Assembly (NCBI GenBank): GCA_002422505.1
Contig: DIVX01000025.1
Span: 5,264-13,586 of the forward strand
Direction of reading: 5' to 3'
Origin: Desulfovibrio sp. UBA6121
Lineage (GTDB): Bacteria; Desulfobacterota; Desulfovibrionia; Desulfovibrionales; Desulfovibrionaceae
Length of the DNA stretch: 8,323 nucleotides
Shown: in pieces, positions 1-5,958 of the stretch
Position numbering within the stretch: the first letter of the stretch is position 1
Layout: each line of letters starts with the position of its first letter
Translations under genes and position numbers: made by a program
Notes under the pieces: model-generated
The model's input: the letters and a program-made list of their open reading frames with translations, nothing else
Told to the model about the DNA's origin: nothing
Databases searched by the model: none

Positions 1-1
1 G

Positions 2-1018
2 GCCGAAGGCCCCCTGCCCCGGGGCGTTGCCGCCATCGAGCTGGGCCGCCCGCCCCTGGGCCGGGCCGTGAAGAACCTTTGGTTCGCCCATGCCGTGGAA
101 AAACGCCTGCTCCGCGAGCGCTACGACGTGGTCATCGGCCTTTCGCGCACATGGCGGCAAGATATTTTGCGCGTGGGCGGCGGCCCCCAGGACATCTTCA
201 ACCGCCTCACGCTGCCCGCCCACGGCGAGGGCGCTGCCCGGCTGCTCAAGCGCCTGGGGCGCGCCCTGTCGCCCTCGGCCGCCGTCATCCGCTGGATGGA
301 AGGCAGGCAGTTCGACACCCCGGCCAACCCGGCCCAGCGCGTGGTCTGCGTGTCGCACCTGGTGCGCGACTGGCTGCTGCAGGCCCACCCCGCCCTGGAC
401 CCCGCGCGGGTGGAGGTGGTGTACAACCGGCCCGATCTCTCGCGCTTCGCCCCGCCCTGCCCGGAACGCCGGGCCGAGCTGCGCGCCGCCCACGGCCTGG
501 AGGACTCCCAGGTGCTCATCTGCACCGCAGGCACCAATTTCGCCCTCAAGGGCGTGGGCACGCTCATCCACGCCCTGGCGCGCCTGCCGCAGAACTTTTG
601 CCTGGCCGTGGCCGGGGGCCGCCACCCGGACGCCTGGATAAACCTGGCGCAACGTCTGGGCGTGGCGGGGCGCGTGCGCTTCGCGGGCCGCGTAGAAGAC
701 ATGCCCGCCTTCTACGGCGCGGCGGATGTTTTCGCCCTGCCCACCTACTACGACGCCTGCTCCAACGCCGTGCTGGAGGCCCTGGCCTGCGGCCTGCCCG
801 CCATATCCAGCGCGCGCAACGGCAGCGCGGTCTTTGTGGACCCGCGCCTGGTGCTGCCCGATCCCGGCGACGCCGAGACCCTGGCCCGGCTCATCCGGCT
901 GGCGGCGAATGAAACAGACCGCCCGGCCTTCATCTGGCCCGATGACCGGCCCTGCGGCCTGCTGCCCTACATCCAGATGGTGGACGACATCATCCGCCAG
1001 AAAGGGGGACGCCCATGA
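2..1018 (+). CDS. GT4-family glycosyltransferase (5' end outside window)
   Basis: The frame is open from base 2 with no stop, so the GTG at 68 is an internal codon and the gene begins upstream; 338 residues are visible. The protein probably transfers a sugar from a nucleotide-sugar donor in cell-surface glycan or LPS core synthesis on the cytoplasmic side of the inner membrane. Residue numbers count from the GTG at 68. The end of the N-terminal Rossmann domain (EKRLLRERYDVVIGLSR, about 11-27) resembles WaaG-like enzymes. The linker VVCVSHLVRDW is at 92-102. The C-terminal donor-binding domain has VLICTAGTNFALKG (149-162), RVRFAGRVEDMPAFYGAADVF (202-222) and YYDACSNAVLEALACGLPAI (227-246). In the family E-x7-E motif the first acidic residue is Asp229 and the second Glu237. 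From usual lengths of 370-400 residues, roughly 40-60 N-terminal residues are missing. It overlaps the next gene by ATGA, which implies translational coupling. Donor and acceptor cannot be read from sequence. Confidence 0.88.
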   Translation, partial: AEGPLPRGVAAIELGRPPLGRAVKNLWFAHAVEKRLLRERYDVVIGLSRTWRQDILRVGGGPQDIFNRLTLPAHGEGAARLLKRLGRALSPSAAVIRWMEGRQFDTPANPAQRVVCVSHLVRDWLLQAHPALDPARVEVVYNRPDLSRFAPPCPERRAELRAAHGLEDSQVLICTAGTNFALKGVGTLIHALARLPQNFCLAVAGGRHPDAWINLAQRLGVAGRVRFAGRVEDMPAFYGAADVFALPTYYDACSNAVLEALACGLPAISSARNGSAVFVDPRLVLPDPGDAETLARLIRLAANETDRPAFIWPDDRPCGLLPYIQMVDDIIRQKGGRP

Positions 1019-2019
1019 CCCTCGACCTGCTCTATCTTACCCCCTCAGGGGAAATTCAGCCCAGCGTGCGCTTCCGCGTGCTGCCCTTTGTCCGCCTGGG
1101 CCGCGCGCGCGGGCTTGTGGCCGACTGGCGGCGCGTGCCCAAGGCCCTGCACCAGCGCCTGGCCTTCCTGCTCACCCTGCCCCGGTCGCGCGTCATCGTC
1201 ATCCAAAAAAAACTCTTTGCGCCCTGGGAGCTCAAACTCATCCGCAAAGCATGCCAAAAATTGGTGTACGATGTGGACGACGCCCTCTGGACGCTGCACC
1301 CGGCGGAGCTGGACCGGCCCGGCAGCGAGGCCAAGGCCGCCCTGATAAAGGTCCGCTTCGCCCATACCTGCGCCAAGGTCGATCTGGTCATAGCAGGCAA
1401 CGACTACCTGGCCGGGCATGTGCGCGAGCACCAGAAAAACGTTTTTGTGCTGCCCACCCTGCTGGATACCGACGCCTACACCCCGCCTCCGCCCGACGCC
1501 CTAGGCGTGGGCCGCTTCCGCGTGGGCTGGATGGGCACTTTCGGGAATCTTTTCTTTCTGCCGGAGGTGCTGCGCCAATTGGCCCCGTACAAGGACCGCC
1601 TGGACCTGCGGGTTGTTTCCGACGAGCCCTACACCGGCGAACTGCACGAGATGGTGGCCTTCGAACGCTGGAACGCCGAGCGCGAGGCCGACCAACTGCG
1701 CGGTTTCGAGGCCGGGCTGATGCCCCTGACCGACGACGAATACACGCGCGGCAAGTGCGGCTTCAAGATACTACAGTACATGGCCGTAGGGGCCGTGCCC
1801 GTGGCCTCGGCCGTGGGCTTCAACACGCAGATTCTTACCCACGGGCACGACGGACTGCTGGTGCGCCAGCCCTCGGACTGGGCCACGCACATTCTTTCCC
1901 TGGCCACGGACCGCGACGCGCTGGAGCGCATGGCCCTGAACGCGCGCGCCAGCGTGGTGCAGCGCTTCAGCCTGCGCGCCATGGCCCCGCAATTGTGGCG
2001 CGCCCTGGGCTTGGACTAG
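1015..2019 (+). CDS. GT4-like glycosyltransferase
   Basis: This is a complete 334-residue protein and probably the second sugar transferase of a surface glycan operon. The start is the ATG in the ATGA overlap with the preceding gene, preceded by a purine-rich AGGGGG site six bases upstream. The N-terminal domain is less conserved. It contains VIQKKLFAPWELKLI (62-76) and YDVDDALW (85-92), a combination common in GT4 proteins annotated as group 1 glycosyltransferases. The C-terminal domain opens with RFRVGWMGT (167-175). It carries the conserved stretch RGFEAGLMPL and then TRGKCGFKILQYMAVGAVPVAS (about 229-265), whose Lys/Gln-Tyr-Met-Ala-x-Gly pattern is the nucleotide-sugar binding face. There is no signal peptide or membrane segment, so it is cytoplasmic and possibly peripheral to the membrane. 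It lacks a clean E-x7-E motif, so donor type is uncertain. It is the last gene of its operon and converges on the qat genes. Confidence 0.87.
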   Translation: MTLDLLYLTPSGEIQPSVRFRVLPFVRLGRARGLVADWRRVPKALHQRLAFLLTLPRSRVIVIQKKLFAPWELKLIRKACQKLVYDVDDALWTLHPAELDRPGSEAKAALIKVRFAHTCAKVDLVIAGNDYLAGHVREHQKNVFVLPTLLDTDAYTPPPPDALGVGRFRVGWMGTFGNLFFLPEVLRQLAPYKDRLDLRVVSDEPYTGELHEMVAFERWNAEREADQLRGFEAGLMPLTDDEYTRGKCGFKILQYMAVGAVPVASAVGFNTQILTHGHDGLLVRQPSDWATHILSLATDRDALERMALNARASVVQRFSLRAMAPQLWRALGLD

Positions 2020-2333
2020 GCGCTGCAATTGGAGGCCAGGGGGCGGAGGAGGCATATCCCTGCCCACGTCGGCATCGCCTGGAGAATTCAGGGGGCGCTG
2101 CCCCCTGCACCCCGCTCAGAGGATTTAATAAAAAGTCTGTAATTTTAGGGTGAAGAAATATTATTGAGCTCACAAATTTTGCGACCACTCCGAGCGGCTC
2201 ATCGTGGGGCGCCAGGGGTGTTCTTCATGCCATTTTCAGAACCATGTGGGTCTTAAGTCCTTGAACTCGGCAGTCGTAAACCGAAGCACACTGCAGTTCT
2301 CCTTGAACAGGTAGGTTCCACTACGCCGCGACC
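2020..2333. other. Convergent intergenic region with composition break
   Basis: These 314 bases lie between the glycosyltransferase stop and the qatD stop, so transcription converges here. The first 90 bases are GC-rich like the left block and end in a G/C hairpin. From about 2111 the composition changes abruptly: bases 2111-2170 are about one third GC, including short A and T runs around 2125-2145. The rest (2171-2333) is intermediate. I saw no tRNA, integrase or insertion-sequence end and no convincing direct repeat. The only coding signal is the short frame listed separately at 2236-2337. The break probably marks the edge of the acquired qat segment. Confidence 0.6.
2090..2106 (+). terminator. 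G/C hairpin after the glycosyltransferase operon
   Basis: AGGGGGC (2090-2096) and GCCCCCT (2100-2106) form a perfect 7-bp stem around the three-base loop GCT. It lies about 70 bases after the stop codon of the last + strand gene. It is not directly followed by a T run; the nearest T-rich stretch begins some 20 bases later. A classical intrinsic terminator is therefore not proven. The motif and the CCCCTGCACCCC after it resemble short intergenic elements I associate with Desulfovibrio genomes; that link is from memory. Confidence 0.35.
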
Positions 2334-2337
2334 TCAA
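2236..2337 (-). CDS. Possible 33-aa ORF overlapping the qatD stop
   Basis: A TTG codon at 2337-2335 overlaps the qatD stop (2336-2334) as TTGA, the same geometry as the ATGA and GTGA junctions between the other qat genes. The frame runs 33 codons to a TGA at 2238-2236. The product begins LRSRRSGTYLFKENCSVLRF and ends with Trp-Phe. Its mixed hydrophobic and charged composition reads like a protein C-terminus rather than random translation. I do not recognise a family and see no strong Shine-Dalgarno site. It could be a small coupled qat gene, the remnant 3' end of a former downstream gene, or chance. Confidence 0.22.
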   Translation of the reverse strand: MRSRRSGTYLFKENCSVLRFTTAEFKDLRPTWF

Positions 2338-3107
2338 CTAACGTTGCTGCTGACTACCGCACGGAGGTTGTCAAGGATGGCCCTCCTCATTCCCTCCATC
2401 GGGATTGCTCGAAGGGCGGCAAGCTGCGAAACGGTGTCGGCGACTTCGCGCGGGCGGATTGGCTTTCCTTGAATGAGAACGAATGGACCATCAGTCTCGG
2501 TGAGAAGCCGGTCCTCTGGCAGCTCGGCGATGAGTTGACGGTGCTTTGGGGAGTTGAGCATTTCCTTGTTGATCGAGAAATAGCACCCCAGGGCAACGGC
2601 TCGTCTGGCCTCTGCTGCAGTGCCAGTGAACCAGTGCAGGACAACCCGCCCCCTGCTTGCTGGCAGCGCGCGTTCGATGTGGCCGAGCACCTTCCCGACA
2701 GCTCGGATGTTATGCACGGAAAGAATCTTTCCCCCCTGTTCCGCACAGGCGCAGAGGATTCTCTCGAATACACGTTCTTGGTCGGGCAAGCTCCGGTAGA
2801 ATCGCGGGCCAGCATCAAGTCCGATCTCACCCACGTATCGAGCATCTGCCAGGTAATGCTCAAACAGACCCACCTCGCTTGCGCGCTCGGCGACGAGTTG
2901 CGGGTGAAGCCCCAACGCTACACGAACGTGAGTGGCGTTTGCTGCCAGTTCGCGGTTCCGAGGCCACGCCTTCGGCGTTGTCGTGACAGCAAGCGTGGCC
3001 ACTCGCTCCTGGTCACATTCTGCAATTAATTCCACGTGGTCTCGATAAAGGTCGAGGTGGCAGTGGAAATCAACCCAGTGAGGCTTCTGGAGGGTTCGTT
3101 CGTTCAC
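2334..3107 (-). CDS. qatD: QatD, TatD-like metal-dependent nuclease
   Basis: This 257-residue protein of the TatD amidohydrolase fold is the nuclease-like subunit of the Qat anti-phage system. The expected metal ligands are all visible: the HxH pair in DFHCHLD (His15, His17), Glu94 in VGEIGLD, His132 in SVHN, His158 in VLHWF and Asp206 in TETDGP. The length matches TatD-family enzymes (about 250-265 aa), so it appears intact and catalytically competent for metal-dependent phosphodiester hydrolysis in the cytoplasm. The start is a GTG whose last bases overlap the qatC stop (GTGA), implying translation coupled to qatC; the Shine-Dalgarno site is weak. A housekeeping TatD is the alternative. Position directly after a QueC-like and a QatB-like gene in one coupled unit, and some divergence from the usual TatD core (LGLHPQ rather than GIHP), favour QatD. 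Confidence 0.88.
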   Translation of the reverse strand: MNERTLQKPHWVDFHCHLDLYRDHVELIAECDQERVATLAVTTTPKAWPRNRELAANATHVRVALGLHPQLVAERASEVGLFEHYLADARYVGEIGLDAGPRFYRSLPDQERVFERILCACAEQGGKILSVHNIRAVGKVLGHIERALPASRGRVVLHWFTGTAAEARRAVALGCYFSINKEMLNSPKHRQLIAELPEDRLLTETDGPFVLIQGKPIRPREVADTVSQLAALRAIPMEGMRRAILDNLRAVVSSNVS

Positions 3108-4474
3108 AGAGGTCTCGCTACCACACCTTCTAGCAGTCGGCCAACCTCCTGCATTCCTGCGACGTAGACGGCTTCGTAGGCATCGAGTCTGTCAGGGTGA
3201 TCCGTCAAAGGACCTGGCCGATGAATGTCAAGACGAGCCCGCCCAGGTTTCCGAGAGAGCCTGGACAACATGAGCTGGAAGGAGCGTATATGTTCCCCTT
3301 CGGCTTTTTTACTGTTGAGCGTTTGCCCCCGCAAGTCGGAAATGCGATAGGGAGTGTCGTCAGTTCCCCAGGCTTCAAGGATGGCAGCACGCCGGATCAG
3401 GCAAGGCACACAGCGACCGCAGTGCTTGGGGGCGCGCTGTTCAGGGTCTGGATCGTACCTGCGGCTACCTGGCGATGAGCAGGGCATGGTGTGCCGGGCT
3501 TCTCTTTGAAGGAACGGAAGGTCGGCACAGGCCCTGGCCATTTGGCCCTTGGTGAGAAAAGCATATGGGTTCTCAAGGCGAACCTGGAGGCCAAGCCCAT
3601 ACAGAAGCTCGCCGAACCTGGCCATGTAATAGGGGTGGGTCGTGCGGGTGCTGAGGGCGCCAAGCCGCAAAGGGTCAAGCGGCACGTTGAGGGAAATCAG
3701 GCCATTCTCGGGTACGTATACGGTCATGTCGCCGCCGACGGCATCGGCAGTCAGCGAGGCGAGCGCGAAGAAGAGAAACGAGCGACCGCGTAGAGTATTT
3801 TCAACAGCACCGGCCTCAACGGTGTTGGCTGGAAATGTGACCCTGGCTTGGATGTGGTGCAATGTTTTACTGGGGTGGTGCTGCCTCAAGACGTGTGCAC
3901 AATGCTCCTGGTATCCAGGAGTAAGATTGTCCCCGTAGTGGCTCACCAGAATTGGGGTTTGTCTTTCGGCAAGGAGGTCGATTGCGCCTATGAAGCTGTC
4001 GAGTCCTCCCGAGAAGAGGCAGACCGAGGTCGGGTTTGCCAAGGGGAGTACGCTTGGGGCGGTGGCCAGTGTGCCGATCCCAGATGGGCGTGGGCGAAAG
4101 TGGACGCTCCACTGATCCCCTGTCAGAAACTTAAGCATGTTGGCTATGAGCGGGGCCAACGCAATCCATCGGTCTGGGGCCTGGACTGGCACATGGAGAT
4201 CGATTTCTCTCGTCCACGCATCCTGCGCATCTGCCGACCGAGAGATGCGAGTGTCAGCGGCGGTGATGGCGGCAGCAAGCAACGCGAGATCCACGGATGT
4301 CTCGGAAGGCCGTAATCCAATCTCCCGGAGTTGGCTCAACACCTGACCCAGCCCAAAACGCAGGCCCGAGTCATCGAGGAACTGAATCTCCGTCGTGTGC
4401 ATGGCCGCATTTGGCAGCTCAACTGTTTCCGTATCGCCTGCCCCGAGCCGAACAATGATGTTATGGTGTCTCAT
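3104..4474 (-). CDS. qatC: QatC, QueC-like PP-loop enzyme of the Qat system
   Basis: This 456-residue protein has a QueC-like ATP-pyrophosphatase domain in its middle and C-terminal parts. The PP-loop SGGLDS is at 155-160 in SVCLFSGGLDSF, and RGRSFLFFALAS is at 229-240. The stretch VPENGLISLNVPLDPLRLGA with STRTTHPYYM (about 254-284) is diagnostic of the long QueC-like family. A zinc site is formed by Cys332, Cys352, Cys355 and Cys358 (HCGRCVPCLIRR). Housekeeping QueC, which makes preQ0 for queuosine, is about 220-240 aa; the roughly 145-residue N-terminal extension and long C-terminal tail here match Qat and related defence proteins. It is expected to be cytoplasmic and to work with QatB. 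The start is ATG in an ATGA overlap with the qatB stop, with GGGGAGG seven bases upstream. No key residue is missing. Confidence 0.9.
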   Translation of the reverse strand: MRHHNIIVRLGAGDTETVELPNAAMHTTEIQFLDDSGLRFGLGQVLSQLREIGLRPSETSVDLALLAAAITAADTRISRSADAQDAWTREIDLHVPVQAPDRWIALAPLIANMLKFLTGDQWSVHFRPRPSGIGTLATAPSVLPLANPTSVCLFSGGLDSFIGAIDLLAERQTPILVSHYGDNLTPGYQEHCAHVLRQHHPSKTLHHIQARVTFPANTVEAGAVENTLRGRSFLFFALASLTADAVGGDMTVYVPENGLISLNVPLDPLRLGALSTRTTHPYYMARFGELLYGLGLQVRLENPYAFLTKGQMARACADLPFLQREARHTMPCSSPGSRRYDPDPEQRAPKHCGRCVPCLIRRAAILEAWGTDDTPYRISDLRGQTLNSKKAEGEHIRSFQLMLSRLSRKPGRARLDIHRPGPLTDHPDRLDAYEAVYVAGMQEVGRLLEGVVARPL

Positions 4475-5364
4475 GCCTGCGCCTCCCCAGCGGCGGCGAC
4501 AAGTTCGAACGCCACCTCATAGATTTCATCAACGACGGCCGCTATGTCTCGGTCCGACAGCCGATCAAGGGAGTCGAGGCGTCCCGACAGTTGCCCCCTC
4601 GTTGCCCCGGTGACAAAGTCATGGAGCTGTTCTTGCGCATACTCCACCGCCGAGACATCATCGGGGAATGAAATCGCTCGACCGCCGATGTCGGCCATGA
4701 CGCGTCCCTCAATCGACCGTGCAACGAAATCAAGGAAGAAATCCTTCAGTTGCTCCGGGGTGATGGTGTCAAAGCCCCCCACGCCCGCCTCGGCCATATC
4801 TCCAATGGCCTCCTGCATGGCCTCGCGTGTGATGGACTGGTCAACAGTACCACCAGGAGGACAGAGAACCTCGAAAATCGCGAGAAACACATCCGCCGCG
4901 GGACGCCCAATGAGCTCAGGAATGTTGAGTTGGCGCAGCGTTTCCGCTGGTCCGTGACGTTCGAAATCCCGGATGACCTGGAGTATGGCCCCAGCGGTTG
5001 TTCGGGGTGACGACATCCGATGGGCAGCGTTTCGTGCGCCGCCAGTTCCCTTTCGAACGTAACCTGAGAGAGCTCGTCCGAGGGTGTTCCGGTCGCCAGA
5101 TCGGCAAAAGCGTGAAAAGGTACTGCGAGGCCCTCGCAGATTGCCGGCGCCGGCGGCATCCGGGCGTGGCGGCGGGGCTTGAGGATTCGTCTCTGGAGCC
5201 TGTGGCGGTTGCGGGCGAGATGCCGGCAAGGCGGGCGCGCCGGGCAAGGTCGGCAGTTCTGGCGGAATTTGGGGCGCAAGGGGCGGCTGTTGGGGCTGCG
5301 GGTCATCGACAAAGGGAGGCACAAGGCCATTCGATGGCCCACCATAGCATTTTGACGTTCCCAT
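4471..5364 (-). CDS. qatB: QatB, Qat system partner protein
   Basis: This 297-residue protein has no enzymatic motif I can name. It starts MGTSKCYGGPSNGLVPPF, a conserved-looking Gly/Ser-rich N-terminus typical of QatB. A long proline/glutamine/alanine-rich flexible linker follows (about 16-70, with repeated PQ, PP and AP). The C-terminal part (about 75-297) is folded and mainly helical, with basic STFSRFCRSGDRNTLGRAL (81-99) and acidic helices near the end (DRDIAAVVDEIYEVAFEL). There is no signal peptide or membrane segment. The start ATG lies three bases after the qatA stop (TAA GCA ATG) and has a strong GGGGAGG Shine-Dalgarno site inside qatA, so it can be translated well even if qatA is not. 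It overlaps qatC by ATGA. Identification rests on the N-terminus, the architecture and the qat gene order. Its role is inferred to be the substrate or scaffold of QatC. Confidence 0.8.
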   Translation of the reverse strand: MGTSKCYGGPSNGLVPPFVDDPQPQQPPLAPQIPPELPTLPGAPALPASRPQPPQAPETNPQAPPPRPDAAGAGNLRGPRSTFSRFCRSGDRNTLGRALSGYVRKGTGGARNAAHRMSSPRTTAGAILQVIRDFERHGPAETLRQLNIPELIGRPAADVFLAIFEVLCPPGGTVDQSITREAMQEAIGDMAEAGVGGFDTITPEQLKDFFLDFVARSIEGRVMADIGGRAISFPDDVSAVEYAQEQLHDFVTGATRGQLSGRLDSLDRLSDRDIAAVVDEIYEVAFELVAAAGEAQA

Positions 5365-5367
5365 TGC

Positions 5368-5913
5368 TTACGTCCTCCCCTCGATTTTCAGAATCCCTTG
5401 TGCAGATTTCTGAAGCGTCTGGTTGTCGCCCAGCTCGCTCCATCCCTTTAGGATTGCGCGGTATTCAGCAACCATGCCGGGATCGGAGAAGCAACTTCCC
5501 CAGCTGGACGCTGCCCAGGCCCCGGATTTGTCCGCCGGCAGTTCACGAATGAATGTGAGGAGGCGTCGCTGAAGCGCCGGGTGCGTTTTCACCATCTGCA
5601 CAAGGCCATCGACTCCTTTGGGCTTCGTCCCGAAATTGTCTTCCTGGAGGATGCGACCCCTGATTGCTTCGAACACTTCTTCCTGATCGGGACCGGTGAG
5701 CTTTCCAACCTCCTGCGCGGCCCCGCTGACGGCCATTTGCGGCCCCATCAGCACGTCGACCAGCCTCTCCAGGTGGCTGCTCGCCACGAGCCAGCCAAGC
5801 GAAACACGTTTGTCGCGGGTGACAAAGACATACGGGCGCAGATCTACGTCACCGAGTGGAGGGTCGATCTTCGCCCAGCCCCTCACCCATTCATTGTTTT
5901 CCCGCTCTGCCAC
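5368..5913 (-). CDS. qatA: QatA C-terminal remnant, ATPase domain lost
   Basis: The 181-residue open frame begins at a GTG and ends three bases before qatB. Its N-terminus reads AERENNEWVRGW, then the stretch DPPLGDVDLRPYVFVTRDK (17-35), then a mostly helical domain ending QGILKIEGRT. Position as first gene of a qatABCD order and this PPLG-DLRPYVFVTR segment fit the C-terminal region of QatA, a KAP-like P-loop ATPase normally about 600 residues or more. There is no Walker A or Walker B motif, so roughly the N-terminal two thirds are absent. The frame stays open upstream of the GTG back to a TGA at 5956-5958 and encodes PAPSLPPE just before it, so homology may extend a few codons further. Upstream DNA belongs to an unrelated hydrolase gene. 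Assignment to QatA is by context and remembered family features. If made, the fragment cannot hydrolyse ATP, though it might still bind partner subunits. Confidence 0.66.
   Translation of the reverse strand: MAERENNEWVRGWAKIDPPLGDVDLRPYVFVTRDKRVSLGWLVASSHLERLVDVLMGPQMAVSGAAQEVGKLTGPDQEEVFEAIRGRILQEDNFGTKPKGVDGLVQMVKTHPALQRRLLTFIRELPADKSGAWAASSWGSCFSDPGMVAEYRAILKGWSELGDNQTLQKSAQGILKIEGRT
5374..5378 (-). promoter_or_regulatory. Strong Shine-Dalgarno site of qatB
   Basis: GGAGG, within GGGGAGG on the - strand, lies nine bases before the qatB ATG and inside the last codons of the qatA fragment. It fixes the qatB start and makes qatB translation independent of how efficiently the truncated qatA is read. 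Confidence 0.7.
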
Positions 5914-5931
5914 CTCGGGCGGGAGCGATGG

Positions 5932-5958
5932 AGCGGGGGCTGCCGGCCAGCATGGTCA
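5932..5958. other. Junction between hydrolase and qatA remnants
   Basis: Reading the - strand, hydrolase-like sequence runs through AQLLTMLAGSP (down to about 5937). Within a few codons the sequence becomes QatA-like (APSLPPEVAERENNEW, from about 5934). GC content falls at the same place. No insertion-sequence end, long direct repeat or recombination site is visible, so a simple deletion or illegitimate recombination is the easiest explanation. The exact breakpoint cannot be fixed without an intact relative. Confidence 0.5.

Noticed and set aside
726..2153. Long + strand open frame of 475 codons across both glycosyltransferases
   Set aside because: It is an Arg/Pro/Ala-rich shadow frame in GC-rich DNA with no family resemblance, overlapping two well-supported genes.
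2020..2333. Attachment site or tRNA-linked integration at the left edge of the qat segment
   Set aside because: I found no tRNA-like sequence and no direct repeat shared between this region and the right junction near 5940 beyond short G-runs expected by chance.
3104..4474. QueC-like gene as part of queuosine (preQ0) biosynthesis
   Set aside because: The protein is about twice the length of housekeeping QueC, carries the long N-terminal extension, and no queD, queE or queF gene is adjacent; it is coupled to qatB and qatD instead.
5956..5958. TGA between the hydrolase and qatA frames as a selenocysteine codon
   Set aside because: The TGA lies within the frameshifted, non-homologous tail of the hydrolase remnant, and I saw no catalytic redox context or stem-loop that would support recoding.
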